Below, piece after piece: positions 43,278 to 51,588 of a DNA stretch of 64,000 nt. Source of the DNA: Rhodoferax sp. (GTDB lineage Bacteria > Pseudomonadota > Gammaproteobacteria > Burkholderiales > Burkholderiaceae_C); assembly GCA_030685025.1 (NCBI GenBank), contig JAUXWC010000281.1:161489-225488 (forward strand), read 5' to 3'. The notes under the pieces were generated by a model. That model was given only the letters and a program-made list of their open reading frames with translations, was not told the DNA's origin and made no database searches. How positions within the stretch are numbered: the stretch's first letter is position 1; the number at the start of each line of letters is the position of its first letter. Position numbers and translations under genes: made by a program.

Positions 43278-44741
43278 ATGGCCCAAGCCATAGCGATCCT
43301 TGTTGTTGAGGATGAAGCGGGCGATTTCGACCTGATCAAGTCCTTTCTGAAGCTCGCAGGATTCTGTCGTGATGGCGATCAGCCGCCGGTCATCTGGGCC
43401 AAAACCCTGGCCGAAGGGATTGTGCTGGCCGGCCAGGTCAGGCCCAATGTGGTTCTGCTCAATACCGCCTTGCCGGATTCGTCTGGAATGACGACGGTGG
43501 TGGCGATGAACGCCGCCCTGCCCAATGTGCCCATCATCGTGCTCAACGGCCTTGACGATGACCACTTTGCCATCGCCGCCCTGGAGGCCGGTGCGCAGGA
43601 CTATTTGATCAGAGGCCAGTTTGACTACCAAGCCCTGGGCCGCACCATGCGCAATGCACTGGTGCGTGCGAAGCTTGAGTCGCGTCTGCGGCTGTTTGAG
43701 GTGGCCCTGGATTCGGCTGCGAATGGCATCGTGATCACCGACATCAGAGGAAGAATCGAATGGGCGAATCTTGCCTTCACGCATATGACGGGCTACTCCC
43801 TTGACGAGTCGCTCGGCTGCAATCCGAGCCAGTTGGTGAGTTCAGGCAAGCATGATCACGCGTTCTATCGGCTGATGTGGGAGACCATTCTCGCGGGGCA
43901 GGTCTGGCGTGGCGAACTCATCAATCGACGCAAAGACGGCTCCCTGTATGACGAAGCCATGGCGATTGCACCGGTGACGGCGGGCGACGGCTCGATTCAG
44001 AATTTTGTCGCCATCAAGCAAGACATCACCGAACAAAAGGCGGCTGAGCTGCTGATTCAAAAAAGTGAACAACAGCTTGAACTCGCGCTGGCCGGTTCCG
44101 GGCTTGGACTGTGGGATTGGCATGTGCCGAGCGGCGAGTTCGCGTTCAGCGAGCGCTGGGCCGCCATGCTGGGCTACAGCATGGATGAGATCGAGCCACA
44201 CGCGCGCAGTCTGGAGCAACTGGTGCACCCGGACGATTGGCCCTTTGTCAGAGCCGCTCGTGACGCCCACCTGAGAGGGGAAACTCGGGCCTATGTATCC
44301 GAGCATCGCCTGCGCCACAAGGACGGTCACTGGGTCTGGGTGCTTGATCGCGGCAAGGTCGTGGTCCGCGACGCCGAGGGAAAACCGCTGCGCGCGGCCG
44401 GTACGCATCTCGATATCAGCGATAACAAGCGCCTAAATCTGGAAGGTTCAGAGTTGCTGCGGCGTATTGAATCGCTGATACGCGAGGTCGGCAAACCGCC
44501 GGCGCTGCTTGAGCATGAACGATCGGAAGCATCCGGCAAATCGGTTCGCGTCAGCGCACGGCAGCGGCAGGTCCTTGAGCTTGTCGCCATGGGTTGCACA
44601 TCCGCAGAAATCGCGGACAGGCTGCAAATCTCGCACGCCACCGTGGTGACCCATCGACGCGACCTGATGGGCAAACTCAATTTGCACACGGTGGCCGAGT
44701 TGACGCGCTACGCGATTCAGAACAAGCTGGTTTCTGGCTAG
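43278..44741 (+). CDS. Receiver-PAS-PAS-LuxR regulator with altered receiver, 487 aa
   Basis: The receiver-like domain (~1-120) starts AIAILVVEDEAGDFDLI. The expected phospho-acceptor Asp is Asn62 (VVLLNTALPDSSG) and the late Lys is Arg (DYLIRG), so it is probably not phosphorylated in the normal way. Two PAS domains follow (~135-245, VALDSAANGIVITDIRGRIE; ~265-385, LGLWDWHVPSGEFAFSERWA), each with a PAC ending in DI(T/S)E/D-type. A C-terminal LuxR helix-turn-helix occurs at ~420-485 (LELVAMGCTSAEIADRLQIS). It lies between ccoI and ccoS, suggesting control of cbb3 or low-oxygen genes. The ATG at 43278 is chosen; an in-frame start at 43203 lacks a site. Confidence 0.8.
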   Translation: MAQAIAILVVEDEAGDFDLIKSFLKLAGFCRDGDQPPVIWAKTLAEGIVLAGQVRPNVVLLNTALPDSSGMTTVVAMNAALPNVPIIVLNGLDDDHFAIAALEAGAQDYLIRGQFDYQALGRTMRNALVRAKLESRLRLFEVALDSAANGIVITDIRGRIEWANLAFTHMTGYSLDESLGCNPSQLVSSGKHDHAFYRLMWETILAGQVWRGELINRRKDGSLYDEAMAIAPVTAGDGSIQNFVAIKQDITEQKAAELLIQKSEQQLELALAGSGLGLWDWHVPSGEFAFSERWAAMLGYSMDEIEPHARSLEQLVHPDDWPFVRAARDAHLRGETRAYVSEHRLRHKDGHWVWVLDRGKVVVRDAEGKPLRAAGTHLDISDNKRLNLEGSELLRRIESLIREVGKPPALLEHERSEASGKSVRVSARQRQVLELVAMGCTSAEIADRLQISHATVVTHRRDLMGKLNLHTVAELTRYAIQNKLVSG

Positions 44742-44805
44742 CAACGCCAGCACCAGGCAAGTTGGTTCGTGATGGGCTGGCTTGGGCGGGCTGCAATTGA
44801 AAAGC

Positions 44806-44845
44806 ATACCTCGATATAGGTATAAAAATACGCTATACGAGGTAT
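44806..44845. repeat. Long nested hairpin before the hemerythrin remnant
   Basis: ATACCTCGATATAG pairs with CTATACGAGGTAT (one bulged base), and between them GTAT-AAAA-ATAC pairs again, making a nearly continuous 40-nt stem-loop. No T-run follows on the plus strand. It sits 64 bp after the LuxR-type gene and could be a terminator, an RNA structure or an operator pair. Confidence 0.65.
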
Positions 44846-44946
44846 TACCCTTCGCTCCACAGCGGTGTACAGTCAGATCAGTGCCAAGGCCTGTCATCAA
44901 TGGCCACGGAGTCAGGTTTCAGTATTTCACATAGCGAGAACTCCCC

Positions 44947-45150
44947 ATGATTGCAGAAGCTGAGGTCAGGAAAGCACCGTTCGTGATTGAATGGCGAGAT
45001 GGGTTCAAGATCGGTATTTCCCACGTTGATCAAGAGCACAGGCATTTGTTCAAGTGGGTTTGGGGGAAGAAAGCGCGCTCATGCAGTTCATGCCACATCA
45101 CGCGACACAGCCCGGTTCCCGCGCGCATGGCAGACACCTGTGTTGCATGA
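44947..45150 (+). pseudogene. Hemerythrin-like gene, truncated after ~36 residues
   Basis: The first ~36 residues (44947-45054) carry FVIEWRDGFKIGISHVDQEH followed by RHLFK, the N-terminal iron-binding helix of bacteriohemerythrins. After that the frame continues as a Cys/His/Arg-rich sequence unlike hemerythrin and stops at residue 67. The remaining His/Glu/Asp ligands of the di-iron site are absent, so an oxygen-binding role is not expected unless the fragment was re-used. It lies 25 bp before ccoS, in the oxygen-respiration cluster. Confidence 0.65.
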
Positions 45151-45175
45151 AGCAAGAGAGCATGGGGAGAAACTG

Positions 45176-45313
45176 ATGGACATACTGTATCTGCTGATTC
45201 CACTGTCAGTCATCCTTGTTTTCTTCATTCTCGGCGGGCTGTGGTGGGCCATTGACCAGGGCCAGTTCGAAGACATTGATGCCCAGGGTGAACGCATTCT
45301 GAAGGAATTCTAG
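45176..45313 (+). CDS. ccoS: cbb3-type oxidase assembly protein CcoS, 45 aa
   Basis: Short single-span membrane protein: MDILYLLIPLSVILVFFILG then GLWWAIDQGQFEDID, the CcoS signature, complete at 45 residues. GGGGAGAAACTG precedes the ATG. CcoS is needed for heme b and CuB insertion in CcoN. It lies 96 bp before ccoN. Confidence 0.9.
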   Translation: MDILYLLIPLSVILVFFILGGLWWAIDQGQFEDIDAQGERILKEF

Positions 45314-45409
45314 AATTGATCGACTATTGGATGAACTCTGATGTTTCTCAAATCCACGAGACGGCCCGCAGGCAAGACTTGACTTAAAGCAAATGAAGGA
45401 AAGGTGAAT

Positions 45410-46843
45410 ATGGTGTTTTCAAATCAACAAGCCGCCAGCTACAACGACAAGGTGGTGCGCCAGTTTGCCATCATGACGGTGGTGTGGGGGGTGGTCGGGA
45501 TGCTGGTGGGCGTGATCATCGCCGCCCAGTTGACCTGGCCCGAACTTAACTTTGGCGTTCCGTGGCTTAGTTATGGACGCTTGCGCCCGCTGCACACCAA
45601 CGCCGTGATCTTCGCTTTTGGCGGCTGCGGCCTGTTTGCCTCGGCCTATTACGTGGTGCAGCGCACCTGCCACGTGCGCCTGTTCAGCGACAAGCTGGCG
45701 GCCTTCACGTTTTGGGGCTGGCAGGCCGTCATCGTGGCCGCCGCCGTGTCACTGCCGCTGGGCTACACCAGCGGCAAGGAGTACGCCGAACTTGAATGGC
45801 CCATTGACATCCTCATCACGCTGGTCTGGGTCGCCTACGCGGTGGTCTTCTTCGGCACCGTGGGCACCCGCAAAGTGCGCCACATCTACGTGGCCAACTG
45901 GTTCTTCGGCGCCTTCATCCTGGCCGTGGCGCTGCTGCACGTGGTCAACAGCGCGGCCATCCCCGCCGGCCTGATGAAATCGTACTCGGCCTATGCCGGC
46001 GTGCAGGACGCGATGGTCCAGTGGTGGTACGGCCACAATGCGGTGGGCTTTTTCCTCACGGCGGGCTTCCTGGGCATGATGTACTACTTCATCCCCAAGC
46101 AGGCCGAGCGTCCGGTGTACAGCTACCGCCTGTCGATCGTGCATTTCTGGGCGCTGATCTTCACCTACATGTGGGCCGGCCCGCACCACCTGCACTACAC
46201 CGCGCTGCCGGACTGGACCCAATCGGTGGGCATGGTGTTCTCGCTGATTCTGCTGGCGCCGAGCTGGGGCGGCATGATCAACGGCGTGATGACCCTGTCG
46301 GGCGCCTGGCACAAGCTGCGCGACGACCCGATCCTGCGCTTTCTGATCGTGTCGCTGTCCTTTTACGGCATGAGTACCTTCGAGGGTCCGATGATGTCAA
46401 TCAAGACTGTCAACGCCCTCTCCCACTACACCGATTGGACCGTCGGCCACGTGCATTCCGGCGCCCTGGGCTGGGTTGGCCTGGTCACCATGGGCTCCAT
46501 GTACTACCTGATTCCGCGCCTGTTTGGCCAGAAGCAGATGCACAGCGTCAAGGCGATTGAAATTCACTTCTGGGTGGCCACGATTGGTATCGTGATTTAT
46601 ATCGCGGCGATGTGGATTGCCGGCGTGATGCAAGGCCTGATGTGGCGCGCCATCAACGCCGACGGCACGCTGACCTACACCTTTGTGGAATCGGTCAAGG
46701 CCACCTATCCCTTCTACGCCCTGCGATTGCTGGGTGGCTTGTTGTACTTCGGCGGCATGCTGATCATGCTGTGGAACGTGCTCAAGACCGCCACCGCGGG
46801 TCGCTCGGTGGATGTGACCATTCCCGCCCCAGCCCACGCCTGA
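45410..46843 (+). CDS. ccoN: cbb3-type cytochrome c oxidase subunit I, 477 aa
   Basis: Catalytic subunit, inner membrane, 12 transmembrane helices. Heme-copper residues visible: [20 protein letters not shown] with the low-spin heme His, [20 protein letters not shown] with the CuB His and the cross-linked Tyr region, [20 protein letters not shown] with CuB His pair, and [15 protein letters not shown] with heme ligands. Length normal (~475). An ATG at 45410 fits AAGGAA upstream better than the GTG at 45404. First gene of the oxidase operon proper, 15 bp before ccoO. Confidence 0.95.
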   Translation: MVFSNQQAASYNDKVVRQFAIMTVVWGVVGMLVGVIIAAQLTWPELNFGVPWLSYGRLRPLHTNAVIFAFGGCGLFASAYYVVQRTCHVRLFSDKLAAFTFWGWQAVIVAAAVSLPLGYTSGKEYAELEWPIDILITLVWVAYAVVFFGTVGTRKVRHIYVANWFFGAFILAVALLHVVNSAAIPAGLMKSYSAYAGVQDAMVQWWYGHNAVGFFLTAGFLGMMYYFIPKQAERPVYSYRLSIVHFWALIFTYMWAGPHHLHYTALPDWTQSVGMVFSLILLAPSWGGMINGVMTLSGAWHKLRDDPILRFLIVSLSFYGMSTFEGPMMSIKTVNALSHYTDWTVGHVHSGALGWVGLVTMGSMYYLIPRLFGQKQMHSVKAIEIHFWVATIGIVIYIAAMWIAGVMQGLMWRAINADGTLTYTFVESVKATYPFYALRLLGGLLYFGGMLIMLWNVLKTATAGRSVDVTIPAPAHA

Positions 46844-46858
46844 TAAGGAACATCAAAA

Positions 46859-47485
46859 ATGGATCACAACAAATCAAGCGGCGGCCTCTCGCACGAGAAG
46901 ATCGAGACCAACAACTTCCTGATGATCGTGCTCATCCTGCTGGTGCTGCTGGTGGGCGGGCTGGTCGAGATCGTGCCGCTGTTCTTCCAGAAATCCACCA
47001 CCGAGCCAATCAAGGGCCTGCAGCCCTTGACCGCCTTGCAGCTCGCCGGGCGCGATATCTATGTGCGCGAAGGCTGCTACAACTGCCACAGCCAGATGAT
47101 CCGGCCATTTCGCTCCGAGACCCTGCGTTATGGGCACTACTCGGTGGCGGGTGAATTCGTCTACGACCACCCGTTCCAGTGGGGCAGCAAGCGCACCGGG
47201 CCCGATCTGCACCGCGTGGGCGGCAAATACAACGACCAGTGGCACATCGACCACCTGAACAACCCGCGCGATCTGGTGCCCGAGTCCAACATGCCGGCCT
47301 ACCCCTGGCTGCTCAAGAACAAGGTGGACGCTGCCTCCATGCCCGCGCACATGAAGGCGCTGCGCACGGTGGGCGTGCCCTACACCGACGAGCAGATCTC
47401 CAAGGCCAGCGAGGAGCTCAAGGACAAGCTCGAAGTCGACGCCATGGTGGCCTACCTGCAAGTGCTGGGCACGACGCTCAAGTAA
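46859..47485 (+). CDS. ccoO: cbb3-type cytochrome c oxidase subunit II (mono-heme), 208 aa
   Basis: One N-terminal transmembrane helix (~20-42) and a periplasmic cytochrome c domain with the heme motif GCYNCH (Cys73, Cys76, His77). The distal Met ligand is likely in [10 protein letters not shown] at ~140. Characteristic [18 protein letters not shown] and [16 protein letters not shown] follow the heme site. The ATG follows AAGGAACATCAAAA. Transfers electrons to CcoN. Confidence 0.94.
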   Translation: MDHNKSSGGLSHEKIETNNFLMIVLILLVLLVGGLVEIVPLFFQKSTTEPIKGLQPLTALQLAGRDIYVREGCYNCHSQMIRPFRSETLRYGHYSVAGEFVYDHPFQWGSKRTGPDLHRVGGKYNDQWHIDHLNNPRDLVPESNMPAYPWLLKNKVDAASMPAHMKALRTVGVPYTDEQISKASEELKDKLEVDAMVAYLQVLGTTLK

Positions 47486-47501
47486 GGACAGGGAGCCCAT
47501 C

Positions 47502-47642
47502 ATGGATGTCAACACCCTGCGGTCCATCGCCACCGTGCTGAGCTTCGTGGCTTTTATCGGAATCGTGGTCTGGGCCTACTCCAGGAGCCGCGCCGCGGAC
47601 TTTGAGCAGGCCGCCAATTTACCCTTCGAGAACGACCAATGA
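47502..47642 (+). CDS. ccoQ: cbb3-type oxidase subunit CcoQ, 46 aa
   Basis: Small single-helix protein: MDVNTLRSIATVLSFVAF, then IGIVVWAYSRSRAADFEQAA. It is typical of CcoQ/FixQ, which stabilises the oxidase. The start has GGACAGGGAG upstream and it sits 16 bp after ccoO and 19 bp before ccoP. The ORF is too short for most automated calls. Confidence 0.88.
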   Translation: MDVNTLRSIATVLSFVAFIGIVVWAYSRSRAADFEQAANLPFENDQ

Positions 47643-47661
47643 CTTGCAACAGGAACAAGAA

Positions 47662-48576
47662 ATGAGTGATTTCACAAGCAACTTCTGGTCGATCTACGTC
47701 GCATCGATCACGCTGGTCAGCATTCTGGCCTGTCTGCTGCTGCTGTGGTTCAGCGGCAAGGCCAAAGCCATGACCGCCAGCGACAACACCACCGGTCACG
47801 TCTGGGATGGCGACCTGCGCGAGATGAACAATCCGCTGCCGCGCTGGTGGGCCTGGCTGTTCGTCATCACTATCGTGTTCTCCTTGGTCTACCTGGCGCT
47901 CTACCCGGGCTTGGGCACCTACGCCGGCAAGCTGGGCTGGACCTCGCTGGGTCAGCACAAGACCGAGATGGACAAGGGCAACCAGGAGGTCGCGCCGCTG
48001 TACGCCAAGTTCACCGGCATGGCGCCACAGGACGTGGCCAAGGACACCCAGGCGATGGCCATTGGTGAGCGCCTGTTCATGAACAACTGTTCTCAGTGTC
48101 ACGGCTCGGATGCGCGTGGCAACAAGGGTTTTCCGAACCTGACCGATAAGGACTGGCTCTATGGCGGAACGCCCGAGGCCATCAAGGAGTCCCTGACCAA
48201 GGGGCGCACGGGGGTGATGCCACCGATGGCCGCCGCCGTGGGCAGCGCCGATGACCTCAAGAACCTGGCGCAGTATGTGCTGAGCCTGTCGGGCAGCCCG
48301 CATGACTCGGTCAGGGCCGCCCTGGGCAGGCCAAAGTTTGTCGCATGTGCGGCCTGCCACGGTGCAGACGGCAAGGGCAATGTGGCGATGGGCGCGCCCA
48401 ATCTGACCGATGACATCTGGCTGCACGGTTACGGCGAGGCGGCCATCCTGTCGATGGTCAACCTGGGCAAGACCAACCAGATGCCCGCGCAGGCCGACAA
48501 ACTGACCGAGGCGCAGATCCATGTGCTGGCGGCCTATGTCTGGGGCTTGTCGAACAAGGGTGCGGCGGCGAAGTAG
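47662..48576 (+). CDS. ccoP: cbb3-type cytochrome c oxidase subunit III (di-heme), 304 aa
   Basis: Membrane-anchored di-heme cytochrome c. Two N-terminal transmembrane segments (~10-30 and ~62-82), then two heme domains: CSQCH (Cys143, Cys146, His147) and CAACH (Cys229, Cys232, His233). LGWTSLGQHKTEM and the family linker precede heme 1. Takes electrons from soluble cytochrome c, possibly the 27740-28045 product. The ATG at 47662 has AGGAACAAGAA upstream. Confidence 0.94.
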   Translation: MSDFTSNFWSIYVASITLVSILACLLLLWFSGKAKAMTASDNTTGHVWDGDLREMNNPLPRWWAWLFVITIVFSLVYLALYPGLGTYAGKLGWTSLGQHKTEMDKGNQEVAPLYAKFTGMAPQDVAKDTQAMAIGERLFMNNCSQCHGSDARGNKGFPNLTDKDWLYGGTPEAIKESLTKGRTGVMPPMAAAVGSADDLKNLAQYVLSLSGSPHDSVRAALGRPKFVACAACHGADGKGNVAMGAPNLTDDIWLHGYGEAAILSMVNLGKTNQMPAQADKLTEAQIHVLAAYVWGLSNKGAAAK

Positions 48577-48611
48577 GCGGCGCGGCTGCAATTCGAGCGA
48601 GAAAACAAGCG

Positions 48612-50069
48612 TTGAGCGAACCAAGGAAGCCAGGCCGCAAGGTCATACCGATCATCCCGTTTTCGGAATCCGCCACAGCGAATGGCGGCGACCCGGTGAT
48701 GGTCTCCCTGTACGAGGCCCAGAAGAAGATCTATCCGCGCAGCGTCTCGGGCATTTTTTCCCGCTGGCGCTGGATTCTGGTGGTGTTGACCCAGCTCGTG
48801 TTCTATGGCGTTCCGTGGCTGGAGTGGGGCCAGCGCCAGGCCGTGTTGTTCGACTTGGGGGCACGCCGTTTCTATGTCTTCAACCTGGTCTTGTATCCCC
48901 AGGACTTCATCTACCTCACCGGCATCCTGGTGATCTCGGCGCTGGCGCTGTTTCTGTTCACTGCGGTGGCGGGGCGTTTGTGGTGCGGCTACGCCTGCCC
49001 GCAAACCGTTTACACCGAGATCTTTCTGTGGATCGAGAAGGTGTTCGAGGGTGACCGGTCGGCGCGCATGCGCCGCGATGCGCAACCCTGGAGTGTCGAC
49101 AAGCTTGGGCGCAAGGGTGCAAAGCAGATGGTGTGGATTGCGCTGGCCCTGTGGACCGGCTTCACCTTTGTTGGCTACTTCACGCCCATCAAGGTACTGG
49201 CACTGCAGGTGATGCAACTCGACCTGGGACCGTGGGAGTGGTTCTGGGTGCTGTTCTACGGTCTGGCAACTTACGGCAATGCAGGGTTTCTGCGAGAGCA
49301 GGTGTGCCTGCATATGTGCCCCTATGCGCGCTTTCAGAGCGCCATGTTCGACCATGACACGCTGGTGGTGACCTATGACGAGGCGCGCGGCGAGCCGCGT
49401 GGCGCGCGCTCGCGCAAGGCCGACCCCCCTTCGCTCAACCTGGGTGCCTGCGTGGATTGCACCCTGTGCGTGCAGGTTTGCCCCACCGGCATTGATATTC
49501 GCAAGGGCCTGCAGTACGAGTGCATTGGCTGCGGCGCCTGCGCCGATGTGTGCGACACGGTGATGGACAAGATGGGCTACCCGCAGGGCCTGATCAAATA
49601 CTCGACCCAGAATGCGATGGAGCAGGGCTGGGGCAAGTCGCGGATCATGCAGCGCATCCTGCGTCCACGCGTCCTGATCTACACCGGCATTCTGGTGCTG
49701 GTCACTGCGGGCATGGCGGTGAGCCTGTCGCTGCGCTTGCCGTTCAAGGTCGATGTGGTGCGTGATCGGGGTGCGCAGGCGCGTGTCGTGGCCGGCGGAC
49801 GCATTGAGAATGTGTACCGTCTACAGATCATGAACGCCACAGAGGCCCAGCAACGCTATCGGATATCGGCCAGTGGCCTGCCCGGTTTGGTCTTGGGCTC
49901 CGACAATGAGGTCCTGATTGACTCGACGCAGTCGCGTTGGGTGGCGGTGCGGGTGGAATTGCCAGCCCAGGTAGCCAAACCCGGCACCCATGTGATTCGG
50001 TTTGAAGTCGACAGCGTTGGCCAATCGGCGCGCGTGTCGGAGAAGTCGGTTTTTGTGGTTCCCCGTTAA
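48612..50069 (+). CDS. ccoG: Cytochrome c oxidase accessory protein CcoG, 485 aa
   Basis: Membrane iron-sulfur protein that reduces copper for cbb3 assembly. SLYEAQKKIYPRSVSGIFSR begins the conserved part, with about five transmembrane helices, RLWCGYACPQTVYTEIFLWI, and two ferredoxin-type motifs: CVDCTLCVQVCPTGID and CIGCGACADVCDTVMD. The C-terminus is a periplasmic Ig-like domain. Assigned start is TTG at 48612, which gives the usual MSEPRK beginning; ATG at 48699 is an alternative. 35 bp after ccoP. Confidence 0.9.
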   Translation: MSEPRKPGRKVIPIIPFSESATANGGDPVMVSLYEAQKKIYPRSVSGIFSRWRWILVVLTQLVFYGVPWLEWGQRQAVLFDLGARRFYVFNLVLYPQDFIYLTGILVISALALFLFTAVAGRLWCGYACPQTVYTEIFLWIEKVFEGDRSARMRRDAQPWSVDKLGRKGAKQMVWIALALWTGFTFVGYFTPIKVLALQVMQLDLGPWEWFWVLFYGLATYGNAGFLREQVCLHMCPYARFQSAMFDHDTLVVTYDEARGEPRGARSRKADPPSLNLGACVDCTLCVQVCPTGIDIRKGLQYECIGCGACADVCDTVMDKMGYPQGLIKYSTQNAMEQGWGKSRIMQRILRPRVLIYTGILVLVTAGMAVSLSLRLPFKVDVVRDRGAQARVVAGGRIENVYRLQIMNATEAQQRYRISASGLPGLVLGSDNEVLIDSTQSRWVAVRVELPAQVAKPGTHVIRFEVDSVGQSARVSEKSVFVVPR

Positions 50070-50078
50070 GGAGTTCGC

Positions 50079-50363
50079 ATGGTGCACAACACAGACAATT
50101 CGTCCCAGCCGTGGTGGAAGTACGGCCATGTCTGGCTCGTTATATCGGGGCCAGCCGTGGTGGTTGTGGCAGGTTTTGTCACGCTCTACCTGGCCATCAG
50201 CCGGCCCGATCACTTGGTGTCAGAGGATTACTACCAGAAGGGCGTCGAGATCAACAAGACCCTCCAAGGCGACGCCGCCAGCCTGGCTCCTGCTGTTCAG
50301 GGCCGCAACCATGCGGCGACTGGCGTGGTGCCCGTGGCACCGCCCGCCCCAATCAAGCCCTGA
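50079..50363 (+). CDS. fixH: FixH-like protein (short form), 94 aa
   Basis: One N-terminal membrane helix (HVWLVISGPAVVVVAGFVTL) then LVSEDYYQKGVEINKTL, the FixH signature. It ends at 94 residues, shorter than rhizobial FixH (about 150-170), so the periplasmic domain is reduced. TAAGGAG precedes the ATG, and it starts 9 bp after ccoG. Assists cbb3 oxidase maturation, probably with CcoI. Confidence 0.8.
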   Translation: MVHNTDNSSQPWWKYGHVWLVISGPAVVVVAGFVTLYLAISRPDHLVSEDYYQKGVEINKTLQGDAASLAPAVQGRNHAATGVVPVAPPAPIKP

Positions 50364-50395
50364 GGCTGATCGAACTTTACCTAAGCGAGGCCGCC

Positions 50396-50686
50396 ATGCT
50401 GGGACAACGAATCATGTGGATCATGTGGCCGGCCTTTTTGGTGGCAGGTTTGCTCGAAATACTGGTGTTCGCCATGGTGGACCCGCAGGACCTGCACTGG
50501 TTCGGCCAGCCGGTCGAACTGTCACGCCAAGGCGTGTACACGCTGGCGTTCCTCGTCTTCTGGGGCATTGCGATGCTGGCCAGCGGCCTGACCACGCTGC
50601 TGTCGATGTCGCCGTTCGAGGTCAACCGTTGCCCGCTGGAGCCCGATCAGCGGCCCGCTGGCTGCCCCAAGCAGGGTGGTTGTTAG
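50396..50686 (+). CDS. Small two-helix membrane protein in the cco operon, 96 aa
   Basis: Two predicted transmembrane segments (~9-29, AFLVAGLLEILVFAMVDPQD, and ~48-68, VYTLAFLVFWGIAMLASGLT), then a short tail with two Cys (RCPLEPDQRPAGCPKQGGC includes a third). The ATG at 50396 has GCGAGG upstream; earlier in-frame starts overlap fixH. It is last in the oxidase operon and ends overlapping the fnr stop on the other strand. No family is recognised. The Cys-rich tail suggests metal or disulfide chemistry, which is speculation. Confidence 0.65.
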   Translation: MLGQRIMWIMWPAFLVAGLLEILVFAMVDPQDLHWFGQPVELSRQGVYTLAFLVFWGIAMLASGLTTLLSMSPFEVNRCPLEPDQRPAGCPKQGGC

Positions 50687-51468
50687 ACCGGATTCGCGTT
50701 GGGGTTGACGATTTCGCGCAGCGCGTCGGTATTGATGATTCGCACATGGCGCTGGCGAACCTCGACGATACCGTCTTCGACGAATTTGGAGAACGTGCGG
50801 CTCACGGTTTCGAGCTTGAGCCCGAGGTAGCTGCCGATTTCCTCGCGCGTCATGCGCAACACCAGTTCGGACTGCGAGAAACCCCGCGCATGCAGGCGTT
50901 GCACCAGATTGAGCAGGAAGGCGGCCAGGCGCTCCTCGGCACGCATGCTGCCCAGCAGCAGCATCACGCCGTGCTCGCGCACAATCTCGCGGCTCATGAT
51001 CTTGTGGACGTGACGCTGCAGCGAGGTGACCTCGCGGGACAGCTCCTCGATTCGGTCAAACGGCATGACGCAGACCTCGGCGTCTTCCAGCGCCACCGCG
51101 TCACAGGTGTGGTGATCGTTGACGATGCCATCGAGCCCAATCACTTCGCCGGCCATCTGGAAACCGGTCACCTGGTCACGTCCGTCCTCGCAGGCCACGC
51201 AGGTCTTGAAGAAGCCGGTCCGGATGGCATACAGGCTGACGAATTTTTCGCCGTTGCGAAACAGCGTGGTGCCGCGCTTGATCTTGCGGCGTGCCGCGAC
51301 CACTTCATCTATGCGGTCTAGTTCCGTAGCGCTCAGGCCTACCGGCATGCACAATTCGCGCAGATTGCAGTTCGAGCACGCGACCTTGATGGCGTGGGGA
51401 TTCATGTGTTGCATGGGGGCGGGCGATTCGTGTTTGTGGCTGTTACAAATCGATACGGTCTGAGTCAT
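50683..51468 (-). CDS. fnr: FNR-type oxygen-sensing transcription regulator, 261 aa
   Basis: Oxygen-responsive [4Fe-4S] regulator. Cluster ligands Cys31, Cys34, Cys40 (CSNCNLRELC) and Cys133 (EVCVMPF) keep the same mutual spacing as E. coli FNR 20/23/29/122 with a constant offset of 11. The CRP-like cyclic-nucleotide fold and helix-turn-helix (EEIGSYLGLKLETVSRTFSK) follow. Start ATG at 51468; a TTG at 51471 has better spacing from AGGAG, so one extra residue is possible. Its stop overlaps the stop of the small membrane gene. An FNR site 57-70 bp upstream suggests autoregulation. Confidence 0.94.
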   Translation of the reverse strand: MTQTVSICNSHKHESPAPMQHMNPHAIKVACSNCNLRELCMPVGLSATELDRIDEVVAARRKIKRGTTLFRNGEKFVSLYAIRTGFFKTCVACEDGRDQVTGFQMAGEVIGLDGIVNDHHTCDAVALEDAEVCVMPFDRIEELSREVTSLQRHVHKIMSREIVREHGVMLLLGSMRAEERLAAFLLNLVQRLHARGFSQSELVLRMTREEIGSYLGLKLETVSRTFSKFVEDGIVEVRQRHVRIINTDALREIVNPNANPV

Positions 51469-51524
51469 CAAATGAGTTTACTCCTGATGTGGGTCAATTT
51501 CACTGACCCCAGTCTAATTACAAT

Positions 51525-51538
51525 TTGACGCGGATCAA
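51525..51538. promoter_or_regulatory. FNR box between fnr and hemN
   Basis: TTGAC-GCGG-ATCAA matches the consensus with one change in the left half. Its centre is 57 bp before the hemN ATG and 63 bp before the fnr start, so either gene could have a class II promoter. It is the best-placed FNR site in the window. Confidence 0.75.
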
Positions 51539-51588
51539 GGAAAGATTTTCACTTTCGCTGCATATTGAGCGATATCCAAGGATTATTA

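Noticed and set aside
45379..45392. Possible FNR site before ccoN (TTGAC-TTAA-AGCAA)
   Set aside because: Two mismatches and only 17 bp from the start codon, so the transcription start would fall inside the gene.
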